From positions 930,001 through 994,000 of the forward strand of contig CANLMI010000001.1 in the NCBI GenBank assembly GCA_947492375.1: 64,000 bases of DNA, written 5' to 3'. The DNA comes from an uncultured Kordiimonas sp. (GTDB lineage Bacteria > Pseudomonadota > Alphaproteobacteria > Sphingomonadales > Kordiimonadaceae). Below the pieces are notes generated by a model. That model made no database searches, had not been told where the DNA came from, and worked only from the letters and a program-made list of their open reading frames with translations. Shown piece after piece: positions 31,244 to 38,650 of this stretch (position 1 is its first letter; each line of letters begins with the position of its first letter). The position numbers and the translations under genes were made by a program.

Positions 31244-32524
31244 TTATTCAGCAGCTTTGGCATGATAACTATCGATACGCGCTTCCACTTCATGGCGGAA
31301 ATGACGCATCAAGCCCTGAATTGGCCAAGCGGCCGCATCACCTAGTGCACAAATTGTGTGCCCTTCGATTTGCTTCGTCACATCAAGAAGCATATCAATT
31401 TCTTCTTTGTCGGCACGTCCCTCAACAAGCCGTTCCATTACACGCCACATCCAGCCTGTGCCTTCACGGCACGGCGTACATTGGCCGCAACTTTCGTGCT
31501 TATAGAATTCGGATAATCGTGCAATCGCTTTAACAATATCCGTGGATTTATCCATCACGATAACAGCCGCAGTCCCAAGACCAGACTGCACATCACGGAG
31601 ACTATCAAAATCCATCAAGATTGTATCGCAAATCTCTTTGGGTAAAACCGGAACCGACGAACCACCCGGAATAACAGCAAGCAAGTTATCCCAGCCACCT
31701 CGAACACCGCCCGCATGCTTTTCAATGAGTTCCTTTAACGGAATGCCCATCTCTTCTTCGACATTACAGGGGTTATTCACATGGCCCGAAATACAAAATA
31801 CCTTTGTGCCAGTATTGTTCGGACGACCAAGGCCTGAAAACCAGCTAGCGCCGCGGCGTAAAATAGTCGGCGCAACTGCAATCGATTCAACATTATTCAC
31901 TGTTGTCGGGCAGCCCCACACACCAACATTCGCAGGGAATGGCGGCTTAAGACGTGGTTGGCCTTTTTTACCTTCCAGACTTTCAATCAATGCTGTTTCT
32001 TCACCGCAAATATAAGCACCTGCACCTCTGTGAACAAACACATCAAAATCATAACCAGAACCGCAAGCATTTTTACCCAAGAACCCTTTAGCCCGCGCCT
32101 CGTCTATCGCAGCGTCAAGAACCTCTGCTTCACGGTAAAATTCACCGCGAATATAAATATAGGCAGCAACAGCATTCATTGCAAAACCAGCGATCAAACA
32201 GCCTTCAATCAACTTGTGTGGGTCGTGACGCATTAAATCGCGGTCTTTACAAGTACCGGGCTCGCCCTCGTCAGCATTCACAACAAGATAGCTCGGGCGA
32301 CCGTCAGTTTCTTTCGGCATGAAAGACCACTTAAGGCCAGTTGGGAAACCTGCACCGCCGCGTCCACGAAGGCCGGATTCTTTCATCTCACTGATGATCC
32401 AATCCTTGCCTTTTCCAAGTAATTCTTTTGTACCATCCCAGTCACCACGCTTCATTGCAGCGTCAATGCCCCAGTCCTGCGTGCCGTATAGGTTGGTAAA
32501 AATGCGATCTTTATCAGCTAACAT
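31244..32524 (-). CDS. nuoF: NADH-quinone oxidoreductase subunit F
   Basis: NuoF binds NADH, FMN and cluster N3. The 426-residue protein has the [24 protein letters not shown] loop near residue 55. The N3 ligand motif [12 protein letters not shown] is in the C-terminal part. Its ATG shares one base with the nuoE stop codon (TAATG), indicating coupled translation. Confidence 0.97.
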   Translation of the reverse strand: MLADKDRIFTNLYGTQDWGIDAAMKRGDWDGTKELLGKGKDWIISEMKESGLRGRGGAGFPTGLKWSFMPKETDGRPSYLVVNADEGEPGTCKDRDLMRHDPHKLIEGCLIAGFAMNAVAAYIYIRGEFYREAEVLDAAIDEARAKGFLGKNACGSGYDFDVFVHRGAGAYICGEETALIESLEGKKGQPRLKPPFPANVGVWGCPTTVNNVESIAVAPTILRRGASWFSGLGRPNNTGTKVFCISGHVNNPCNVEEEMGIPLKELIEKHAGGVRGGWDNLLAVIPGGSSVPVLPKEICDTILMDFDSLRDVQSGLGTAAVIVMDKSTDIVKAIARLSEFYKHESCGQCTPCREGTGWMWRVMERLVEGRADKEEIDMLLDVTKQIEGHTICALGDAAAWPIQGLMRHFRHEVEARIDSYHAKAAE

Positions 32525-33126
32525 TATTCAGCCTCCTTCGCATCAAAGTCTTTAAGCGTTGTCAAGCCACCCGCTGGTCCACTTGTCTGACGATCTATCT
32601 GCGGACCCGGTTTGACGTCTTCACCTTTGGCAAGCTTATCCAAAAGCGCCGTCATGGTTTCTGGCGTCAGGTCTTCAAAATAATCATCATTGATGGCTAC
32701 AGCAGGTGCGTTAACACAAGCCCCTGCGCACTCAACCTCAGAAAGTGTGAACATACCATCTTCGGTTGTTTCACCCTTGCTAATACCAAGGCGTTTCTTA
32801 CAAGCCGACATAATATCATCAGAACCACGTAACCAACACGGCGTTGTGCCACAAACCTGCACATGGTGTTTACCAACAGGCTTATGGTTATACATGGTAT
32901 AGAAAGTCGCAACTTCCTGAACTTTAATAGCCGGCATATCAAGATAATCAGCGATATATTCCATGATTTCAATTGTTACATGGCCACCATTTTGGCGCTG
33001 TGCAATATCAAGAAGTGGCATAACAGCACTTTGCTGACGCCCTTCAGGATATTTCGCAATATGATACTGCGCCTTTTTTTCATTCTCTTCAGACCAAGAG
33101 AAAGCAGTTATTGCTGTTTCGCTCAT
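32524..33126 (-). CDS. nuoE: NADH-quinone oxidoreductase subunit E
   Basis: NuoE holds the [2Fe-2S] cluster N1a. The thioredoxin-like domain shows the ligand pairs [10 protein letters not shown] and [11 protein letters not shown]. At 200 residues it has a C-terminal extension of about 35 residues that is predicted disordered ([18 protein letters not shown]). It overlaps nuoD by 4 bp (ATGA). Confidence 0.97.
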   Translation of the reverse strand: MSETAITAFSWSEENEKKAQYHIAKYPEGRQQSAVMPLLDIAQRQNGGHVTIEIMEYIADYLDMPAIKVQEVATFYTMYNHKPVGKHHVQVCGTTPCWLRGSDDIMSACKKRLGISKGETTEDGMFTLSEVECAGACVNAPAVAINDDYFEDLTPETMTALLDKLAKGEDVKPGPQIDRQTSGPAGGLTTLKDFDAKEAE

Positions 33127-34301
33127 CGATCTACCTCACCAAACACTATATCCATCGCGCCGAGAACAGCCGGCGCATCCGCGAGCATGTGGCCGCGGCA
33201 CATAAAATCCATTGCCTGTAAATGTGCAAACCCGGGCGCCCTGATTTTACAGCGATAAGGACGGTTAGACCCATCAGACACCAGATAGACACCAAATTCA
33301 CCCTTTGGCGCCTCTACAGCAGCATAAACTTCACCTTCAGGCACCTTAAAACCTTCGGTGTAAAGTTTGAAATGGTGAATAAGCGCTTCCATTGATGTTT
33401 TCATCTCGGCGCGGCGCGGCGGTGCCACCTTATTATCAATTGATAAAACAGGGCCTTCGCGCATATCATTCAAACACTGACGGATAATTTTCAAAGACTC
33501 GCGCATTTCCGCAATCCGAAGCATAAAGCGATCATAACAATCGCCGTGCTTACCAATCGCAACCTGAAAATCCATGCGGTCATAAACTTCATATGGCTGT
33601 GATTTACGTAAATCCCACGGGATACCGCAACCACGAAGCATCGCGCCGGTGAACCCCCAATTAAGGGCATCTTCGACTGACACAACGCCGATATCTACAT
33701 TCCGCTGTTTAAAGATACGATTATCGATCAGCAGATCTTCCATATCCTTCAAAACACTCGGGAATGTCTCCGTCCATTTCATGATACGCTCATCAAGACC
33801 CTTAGGCATATCCTGATGAACACCGCCTGGGCGGAAATACGCAGCATGCAAACGCGCACCAGAAACCGCCTCGTAAAATTCCATCAGAATTTCACGCTCT
33901 TCAAAAAGCCAGAGAATCGGTGTCATTGCGCCAACGTCAAGCGCGTGCGTTGTAAGGTTAAGGATATGATTAAGAATACGACCGATTTCGCTGAATAATA
34001 CACGAATATACTGGCCGCGCTCTGGGACCTCAATTTCCATGAGCTTTTCAATCGCCATAACGAAAGCATGCTCTTGGTTCATCGGCGCAACATAGTCAAG
34101 GCGATCAAAGTATGGCATCGCCTGCAAATATTGCTTTTGCTCGATCAGCTTTTCCGTACCACGGTGCAAAAGACCAATATGCGAATCAACCCGTTCGATT
34201 ACTTCGCCGTCAAGCTCCATAACCATCCGCAAAACACCATGCGCTGCGGGGTGTTGCGGGCCAAAGTTCAAGCAATAGTTTTTAATATCGACTTCAGCCA
34301 T
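33123..34301 (-). CDS. nuoD: NADH-quinone oxidoreductase subunit D
   Basis: NuoD is the 49-kDa subunit that forms the quinone pocket with NuoB. It begins with the typical [15 protein letters not shown] segment and is 392 residues. It ends with FGEVDR, a family hallmark. NuoC and NuoD are separate genes here, unlike the E. coli fusion. Confidence 0.97.
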   Translation of the reverse strand: MAEVDIKNYCLNFGPQHPAAHGVLRMVMELDGEVIERVDSHIGLLHRGTEKLIEQKQYLQAMPYFDRLDYVAPMNQEHAFVMAIEKLMEIEVPERGQYIRVLFSEIGRILNHILNLTTHALDVGAMTPILWLFEEREILMEFYEAVSGARLHAAYFRPGGVHQDMPKGLDERIMKWTETFPSVLKDMEDLLIDNRIFKQRNVDIGVVSVEDALNWGFTGAMLRGCGIPWDLRKSQPYEVYDRMDFQVAIGKHGDCYDRFMLRIAEMRESLKIIRQCLNDMREGPVLSIDNKVAPPRRAEMKTSMEALIHHFKLYTEGFKVPEGEVYAAVEAPKGEFGVYLVSDGSNRPYRCKIRAPGFAHLQAMDFMCRGHMLADAPAVLGAMDIVFGEVDR

Positions 34302-34924
34302 TATTTTGCCTCCGCCTCTTTCTCTTCAGCTTTTTCATCCCCCGGCAGAACGTATTTCGCGCTCTCCCACGGTGACATAAAGTCAAAGTTTCTAAATTCT
34401 TGAGTAAGTTTTACAGGTTCATAGACAACACGTTTTTCATCTTCAGAATAACGGCACTCAACAAACCCGGTTAGCGGAAAGTCTTTACGAAGTGGATGCC
34501 CCTGAAAACCATAATCGGTAAGCATACGGCGAAGATCAGGGTGCCCAGCAAAAAAGATACCATACATATCCCATGCTTCACGCTCAAACCAACCAGCAGA
34601 CGCAAAAACAGGAACAGCGCTTGGTACTGGTGTATCTTCATCTGTGTGAACCTTCACACGAATCCGCTGATTTAATTGAAGACTGAGGAGGTGATAAACC
34701 ACATCAAAGCGCTTAGCGCGCTCAGGATAGTCAACACCGCATACATCGATCAATTGTTTAAACATGCACTCTTGATCATCGCGCAAGAAAGTTAGAACTT
34801 TCTCAATCTGATCAGCACGTGCTTCAACAGTTAATTCGCCGTGAGCTACAGAAACCGCGCTTACCTCATTCTCGAGGCGCGCAGCGATATGATCGCCCAA
34901 ATCTTGCAAAGCCTTATTCGTCAT
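34301..34924 (-). CDS. nuoC: NADH-quinone oxidoreductase subunit C
   Basis: NuoC is the 30-kDa subunit of the peripheral arm. It contains [20 protein letters not shown] and [18 protein letters not shown], the family signature. I chose ATG 34924 ([10 protein letters not shown]); the alternative GTG at 34954 would add ten basic residues not seen in the family. The protein has 207 residues and a lysine/glutamate-rich C-terminal tail. It shares one base with the nuoD start. Confidence 0.94.
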   Translation of the reverse strand: MTNKALQDLGDHIAARLENEVSAVSVAHGELTVEARADQIEKVLTFLRDDQECMFKQLIDVCGVDYPERAKRFDVVYHLLSLQLNQRIRVKVHTDEDTPVPSAVPVFASAGWFEREAWDMYGIFFAGHPDLRRMLTDYGFQGHPLRKDFPLTGFVECRYSEDEKRVVYEPVKLTQEFRNFDFMSPWESAKYVLPGDEKAEEKEAEAK

Positions 34925-35012
34925 GCGCTTTCGCGCTCCCTTATCTCGCAGCACAACCTAACCAACTGCTGCCATCATCATTGTTCGGCACACAATATGC
35001 CGAACATAATTC

Positions 35013-35588
35013 TTATCGATTAAATGTCGATGTTCGTCTGATTTTACGTTGCAACTGCAGAATACCATACAAAAGCGCCTCTGCACTTGGCGGGCAACCC
35101 GGCACATAAATATCAACAGGAACAATACGGTCACAGCCACGAACAACGGAATAACTATAGTGATAATATCCACCACCGTTTGCACAGCTACCCATTGAAA
35201 TTACATAGCGTGGCTCTGACATCTGGTCATAAACCTTGCGAAGCGCAGGCGCCATTTTATTTGTAAGCGTTCCCGCAACGATCATCACGTCACTTTGGCG
35301 CGGGCTTGCACGCGGTGCAATACCAAACCGCTCCATATCGTAGCGCGGCATGTTTGTGTGCATCATCTCAACGGCACAGCACGCCAAACCAAATGTCATC
35401 CACCACAGTGAACCTGTGCGTGCCCACGCAACCAAGTCTTCCAAGGAAGTTACGACAAAACCTTTTTCTGTAAGCTCTTCATTAAGACCATGGAAAAACT
35501 GTGTATCACCCGGGTTTGCGCCCGCCATTTCAGGGTTAGCAAACGGACCAGTCATAGGTGCTGATTTATTATCGCCAGCTACTCCCAT
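35013..35588 (-). CDS. nuoB: NADH-quinone oxidoreductase subunit B
   Basis: NuoB holds cluster N2, the last cluster before quinone. The ligands are visible in [22 protein letters not shown] and VPGCPP. I chose the ATG at 35588 because AAGGAG lies 7 bases upstream of it; the frame could be opened at 35609, deeper inside nuoA. The protein has 191 residues and overlaps nuoA by 10 bp. Confidence 0.96.
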   Translation of the reverse strand: MGVAGDNKSAPMTGPFANPEMAGANPGDTQFFHGLNEELTEKGFVVTSLEDLVAWARTGSLWWMTFGLACCAVEMMHTNMPRYDMERFGIAPRASPRQSDVMIVAGTLTNKMAPALRKVYDQMSEPRYVISMGSCANGGGYYHYSYSVVRGCDRIVPVDIYVPGCPPSAEALLYGILQLQRKIRRTSTFNR

Positions 35589-35944
35589 TCTAACGCTCCT
35601 TTGTTCCACTCATACACAAAGCCTACGGTCAAAACGCCGAGGAAGATCACCATAGACCAGAATCCATAAATTCCGCTCTCTCCTAATGAGACAACCCACG
35701 GAAAAAGAAAGGCAACTTCAAGGTCAAAAATGATAAACAGAATAGCAACAAGATAGAAGCGAACATCGAACTGATTGCGAGCATCATCAAAGGCTTCAAA
35801 GCCACACTCGTAAGCAGAAAGTTTTTCACTATCCGGGTTTTGCTGCGCAACAAGAACAGCTGCACCGACAAATACAATCGATAATACGATAGCTATTCCA
35901 AGAAAAATCAGAATTGGTAAATACTGAATGAGTAATGACTCCAT
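35579..35944 (-). CDS. nuoA: NADH-quinone oxidoreductase subunit A
   Basis: NuoA is a three-helix membrane-arm subunit at the junction, here 121 residues. The segment [20 protein letters not shown] holds the conserved cysteine loop that gates quinone access. It is the first gene of the nuo operon, with GAGGAG 8 bases before the ATG. Confidence 0.97.
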   Translation of the reverse strand: MESLLIQYLPILIFLGIAIVLSIVFVGAAVLVAQQNPDSEKLSAYECGFEAFDDARNQFDVRFYLVAILFIIFDLEVAFLFPWVVSLGESGIYGFWSMVIFLGVLTVGFVYEWNKGALEWE

Positions 35945-35987
35945 GGGAGTCTCTCCTCGGTTATTGGCACGAATTACAGCGTTCTTT

Positions 35988-36017
35988 TATATAGGGAAAA
36001 CCAAACAGTAAAGTCAG
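35988..36017 (-). promoter_or_regulatory. Candidate promoter of the nuo operon
   Basis: On minus, CTGACT (36017-36012) and TATATA (35993-35988) are separated by 18 bases, about 45 bp upstream of nuoA. It is the best pair I see before nuoA, but AT-rich sequence here offers alternatives. Confidence 0.4.
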
Positions 36018-36187
36018 AATTTATATAAAACGCTATTTGCGCAGAACTATAGCGATATTAAGGAATAAGGCAAAGATTTGTTATAAAAATCAGCAGTTTA
36101 TGCGAATGATTATTATTAACACTCAATCATTTTTTCATGTGCCCTACATCGATAAAGAATCACAGGTATCCACGACCTGAAAAAGAC

Positions 36188-36226
36188 ACAAAAAAACGCA
36201 CCCAGATAATCTGAAGTGCGTTTTTG
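36188..36226 (-). terminator. Terminator of the first tRNA-Asp gene
   Basis: On minus, AAAAACGCAC and GTGCGTTTTT pair, with an inner CAGAT/ATCTG stem in the loop, followed by a T run. It starts about 9 bp after the tRNA CCA end. Confidence 0.85.
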
Positions 36227-36234
36227 TTCGCAAG

Positions 36235-36311
36235 TGGCGCGAGTGACGGGACTCGAACCCGCGACCCTCGGCGTGACAGGCCGATACTCTAACCAACTGA
36301 GCTACACCCGC
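36235..36311 (-). tRNA. tRNA-Asp (GTC), copy 1
   Basis: This is a 77-nt cloverleaf on minus with an encoded CCA end. The acceptor stem GCGGGTG pairs with CACTCGC. The anticodon loop CTGTCAC gives GTC for aspartate. The T loop is TTCGAAC. It is identical to the copy at 37248-37324. It lies inside a 105-bp direct repeat with its own promoter at 36331-36359. Confidence 0.97.
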
Positions 36312-36339
36312 GCATCGCTTGCGTGAGAGGTGTTTAAGG
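36235..36339. repeat. 105-bp direct repeat, copy 1 (contains tRNA-Asp)
   Basis: It matches 37248-37352 with a single mismatch (36316 versus 37329). The match starts exactly at the CCA end of the tRNA and extends 28 bp past its 5' end through the -10 box. Copies are 1013 bp apart. Confidence 0.9.
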
Positions 36340-36359
36340 CTATGCACCTCTTCTGTCAA
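36331..36359 (-). promoter_or_regulatory. Promoter of tRNA-Asp copy 1
   Basis: On minus, TTGACA (36359-36354) is 17 bases from TAAACA (36336-36331), which is 19 bp before the mature tRNA 5' end. The -10 element lies in the duplicated repeat; the spacer and -35 lie outside it. Confidence 0.75.
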
Positions 36360-36502
36360 TAATAGAATATCGTTTTTTTAAATTAATTTAACGAGAAGCC
36401 TAACCAAAGTAATTTTAAGTATTTCCAATCATAAAAAGGCATAAAAAAGCGCGCATGGTTCTTCAATACTTCACTCACGTCCAAACAGGTTGATTGAACC
36501 GG

Positions 36503-36552
36503 TCTATACCCCTGGCATTTCTATACCGCTGGTGTTTCTACACCCCCGCATT
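36503..36552. repeat. Degenerate 17-bp tandem repeat, three copies
   Basis: TCTATACCCCTGGCATT, TCTATACCGCTGGTGTT and TCTACACCCCCGCATT follow each other without gaps. They lie in noncoding DNA before the PadR relic. Confidence 0.7.
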
Positions 36553-36586
36553 CTCTTTCACTCGGTTTTGAGCTTCAGAACAATAG

Positions 36587-36769
36587 AAAGGCTCAGTTGC
36601 CATTTCGTGCACACCGATCATTTTCAAAATCCATCTGTTTAGTGATCTCGCAGCTTTACATGCAGCCATGCATAGCCATGCCCTGATGAAAGCCACCGAC
36701 CTAAAGCTGGGAACGCTTTACCCGATTTTGATGCACCTTACTGATCGCGGGTTTCCAAAAGCTGATTAG
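36587..36769 (+). pseudogene. Decayed PadR-family transcriptional regulator
   Basis: The frame 36587-36769 encodes HSHALMKATDLKLGTLYPIL followed by MHLTDRG before a TAG. This is the winged-helix core of PadR regulators (family form HGYALM...GTLYPILxRLxxRG). There is no start codon with a ribosome site, a stop lies just upstream at 36584, and the wing and C-terminal dimer helix are missing. What follows shows no PadR similarity. It is a relic and not a working gene. Confidence 0.7.
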
Positions 36770-37185
36770 AATTGGGCATTTGGTTTTCACTATGCTGGTT
36801 TTCAAAAGCTTCAACCTTGAAACTTTTTGGTTCACCAACTTTGGCCCCGCAATGGTTATGACAGCTATAGACAAATATGATCGGTCGAGCAGTTGGGTTC
36901 TAATCACCTCAAATGCACTGACGTTCTCCTTCATTTGCGCATTGGCATACTTGGCCCTGCAACTGCAAGTGTGGTTTGGCTGTATTTTATACGCAGACTT
37001 ACTCTTTTTGTCGCGCTTCAGGATAGCGTATCTACTTAGGCGAAACAGCAACACACCGCACACGTATCGAGTTATGTTTTACAGCAAAGCTCATAAGGCC
37101 ATATCAGCCCTGCGTTGCTTTTAAGAGCCCCTCTTTCAGACCTCTTTCAGGCCTATTTCAATCAGTGGAGATCTCCAGAAACCAG

Positions 37186-37215
37186 AAAAGGTCCGGTTAA
37201 AAAACCGAACCTTTT
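37186..37215 (-). terminator. Terminator of the second tRNA-Asp gene
   Basis: On minus, AAAAGGTTCGGTT pairs with AACCGGACCTTTT around a short T-rich loop and ends in T. It lies 33 bp after the tRNA end. Confidence 0.75.
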
Positions 37216-37247
37216 CAAGAACTTGCCTATTTTCTCTAAAAGAAAAA

Positions 37248-37324
37248 TGGCGCGAGTGACGGGACTCGAACCCGCGACCCTCGGCGTGACAGGCCGATAC
37301 TCTAACCAACTGAGCTACACCCGC
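37248..37324 (-). tRNA. tRNA-Asp (GTC), copy 2
   Basis: This is a 77-nt tRNA with encoded CCA and anticodon GTC, identical base for base to the copy at 36235-36311. The identity continues upstream to 37352 with one mismatch (37329). It is transcribed on minus from its own promoter. Confidence 0.97.
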
Positions 37325-37352
37325 GCATGGCTTGCGTGAGAGGTGTTTAAGG
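37248..37352. repeat. 105-bp direct repeat, copy 2 (contains tRNA-Asp)
   Basis: This is the second copy of the repeat at 36235-36339. The pair encloses the PadR relic, which fits either a duplication or an insertion that restored the tRNA. Confidence 0.9.
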
Positions 37353-37372
37353 ATAACAAGACATGATGTCAA
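37344..37372 (-). promoter_or_regulatory. Promoter of tRNA-Asp copy 2
   Basis: On minus, TTGACA (37372-37367) and TAAACA (37349-37344) are 17 bases apart, the same boxes and spacing as copy 1. The spacer sequence differs almost completely, so the boxes are preserved beyond the repeat. Confidence 0.75.
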
Positions 37373-37390
37373 TCACTGTTTTTATAAATT

Positions 37391-37798
37391 TTAAAAACTT
37401 TGACTTTTCACCGTTCCATCAAAATTTAAAGCATCGCGAATACGGATTTGCTGAATGCTTGAGAGCTCAGAAACCTCACAAAATTTATACTTTGAATGTT
37501 CACTACTTAAAATAATTTGGGCTGCCTGATGACTGAAAACACATCGAAAAATAAAAACATACGATTCGTACAAGGAATGATAACAAACACCTGTTAGCGC
37601 AGATATTGTAATGTCAATGCCGAGCTCTTCCCTGCATTCACGAATAACAGTCTCATGGGATGTCTCACCCCTTTCAAACGCCCCTCCCGGCAACCTCCAC
37701 CAAAATTCACCATAGTTGGCCTTCAACAGCAAAATATCATTAGTTACGTTTGTAATAACTGCATGCGCGCTTAATCTGTATCTATCATTAAAACCCAT
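37391..37798 (-). CDS. NUDIX hydrolase (small)
   Basis: This 135-residue single-domain NUDIX protein has the complete box GAFERGETSHETVIRECREELGI (residues around 38-60: Gly, the Glu of RGE, and RECREELGI). The substrate cannot be told from sequence. The WWRLPGG entry is typical of small NDP-sugar or nucleotide hydrolases. It lies 64 bp downstream of tRNA-Val on the same strand with no clear terminator between. It may therefore be read from the tRNA promoter. The serine-rich, lower-GC sequence suggests an accessory gene. Confidence 0.8.
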   Translation of the reverse strand: MGFNDRYRLSAHAVITNVTNDILLLKANYGEFWWRLPGGAFERGETSHETVIRECREELGIDITISALTGVCYHSLYESYVFIFRCVFSHQAAQIILSSEHSKYKFCEVSELSSIQQIRIRDALNFDGTVKSQSF

Positions 37799-37862
37799 AG
37801 ACTAAATACCAGCGCATATTGAAAAAGTTACGAAGATCAGAAAGTAAATTGAGATTGTGAAA

Positions 37863-37938
37863 TGGTGGGCGATGACAGGCTCGAACTGCCGACCCTCTCG
37901 GTGTAAACGAGATGCTCTACCAACTGAGCTAATCGCCC
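37863..37938 (-). tRNA. tRNA-Val (TAC), copy 1
   Basis: This is a 76-nt tRNA on minus with encoded CCA. The acceptor GGGCGAT pairs with ATCGCCC. The anticodon loop TTTACAC gives TAC for valine. The T stem is GGCAG/CTGTC. It lies 38 bp downstream of the second tRNA-Val and is probably co-transcribed with it. Confidence 0.97.
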
Positions 37939-37976
37939 ATTTCACGTAGATATATCTATAAGCCTTACTTATAGAA

Positions 37977-38052
37977 TGGTGGGCGATGACGGGCTCGAAC
38001 CGCCGACCCTCTCGGTGTAAACGAGATGCTCTACCAACTGAGCTAATCGCCC
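37977..38052 (-). tRNA. tRNA-Val (TAC), copy 2
   Basis: This 76-nt copy is the same as the one at 37863-37938 except for one T-stem base pair, GGCGG/CCCGTC-type instead of A-U. It is the promoter-proximal copy, with a candidate promoter 22 bp upstream. Confidence 0.97.
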
Positions 38053-38074
38053 ACATGATGATGTGGTGAGCGAG

Positions 38075-38103
38075 CTTTTAGAAATATTTAGCCTCGCTGT
38101 CCA
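38075..38103 (-). promoter_or_regulatory. Candidate promoter of the tRNA-Val pair
   Basis: On minus, TGGACA (38103-38098) and TAAAAG (38080-38075) are 17 bases apart, 22 bp before the tRNA 5' end. Confidence 0.55.
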
Positions 38104-38156
38104 GTACTAAATGATAAAAATACCGATAAATACCAAAAAAATTCACAGCAAGGGCA

Positions 38157-38191
38157 AAAGAAAACGGCCACGGTATCGCAACCATGGCCGT
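38157..38191 (-). terminator. Terminator of the HU gene
   Basis: On minus, ACGGCCATGGT (38191-38181) pairs with ACCGTGGCCGT (38174-38164) around a 6-nt loop, followed by TTTCTTTT. It starts 24 bp after the HU stop. Confidence 0.88.
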
Positions 38192-38215
38192 TCACTTTTT
38201 CAAACCAAGATAACC

Positions 38216-38491
38216 TTAGCTGTTCACAGCGTCTTTCAAGCCTTTACCAGCTTTGAATTTAGGCTGCTTAGATGCAGGAATATCGATCTCTTCACCTGTA
38301 CGTGGGTTACGGCCCTTAGTTGCTGCACGCTGTGCAACAGCAAAAGTACCAAAGCCAACAAGGCGAACTTCATCACCACCAGAAAGTGCGCTAGTGATTG
38401 AATCGAATACTGCGTCTACTGCTTTACCAGCATCAGCTTTAGAAAGGTCAGAAGATTCTGCAACCTTCGCAATTAGATCATTTTTATTCAA
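38216..38491 (-). CDS. hup: DNA-binding protein HU
   Basis: HU is the small nucleoid protein that bends DNA as a dimer. The 91-residue protein begins [11 protein letters not shown], and the DNA-binding arm holds [20 protein letters not shown]. The start codon is TTG at 38491, with AGGGGGA about 5 bases upstream, and no ATG in frame. The gene has its own promoter and lies after lon, the usual alphaproteobacterial position. Confidence 0.95.
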   Translation of the reverse strand: MNKNDLIAKVAESSDLSKADAGKAVDAVFDSITSALSGGDEVRLVGFGTFAVAQRAATKGRNPRTGEEIDIPASKQPKFKAGKGLKDAVNS

Positions 38492-38549
38492 AATATCCCC
38501 CTATGGGTTGAAGCTATTGATTTCAGCATACCGCCGAAATGCGAATGCA

Positions 38550-38578
38550 GTTTAAAACTTAAAAAACCCATATGTCAA
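38550..38578 (-). promoter_or_regulatory. Promoter of the HU gene
   Basis: On minus, TTGACA (38578-38573) and TTAAAC (38555-38550) are 17 bases apart, giving a leader of about 50 nt. It lies between the lon terminator and the HU start. Confidence 0.65.
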
Positions 38579-38581
38579 AAT

Positions 38582-38608
38582 AAAAAACCGCAGAAAACTG
38601 CGGTTTTT
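38582..38608 (-). terminator. Terminator of lon
   Basis: On minus, AAAACCGCAG pairs perfectly with CTGCGGTTTT around a 4-nt loop, followed by a T run. It lies about 43 bp after the lon stop and separates lon from HU. Confidence 0.92.
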
Positions 38609-38650
38609 ACGATTTTTTTGCTTGTAATTTATTTGTTTTGGAACAAGAGG

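Larger units (their letters stand above)
36312..37247. other. 936-bp region between the two tRNA-Asp copies
   Basis: It holds the tRNA promoter, a 17-bp degenerate triple repeat (36503-36552), a decayed PadR regulator (36587-36769), and a terminator for the second tRNA-Asp. Two overlapping open frames of about 115-120 codons on opposite strands (36701-37063 minus, 36780-37124 plus) have no recognisable family. The plus one has a weakly hydrophobic middle. I treat the stretch as degraded accessory DNA. Confidence 0.5.

Noticed and set aside
36144-36359. Open frame across tRNA-Asp copy 1 (GVAQLVRVSACHAEGRGFE)
   Set aside because: It is the well-known false protein produced by translating a tRNA gene; the same pattern recurs at 37136-37372.
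36701-37124. Two overlapping open frames of about 115-120 codons on opposite strands
   Set aside because: Neither has a ribosome site, a recognisable domain or a convincing composition; the region looks decayed.
37802-38056. Open frame across both tRNA-Val genes with a repeated GRASRLHREG pattern
   Set aside because: It is translated tRNA sequence; the repeat comes from the tandem tRNA copies and not from a repeat protein.
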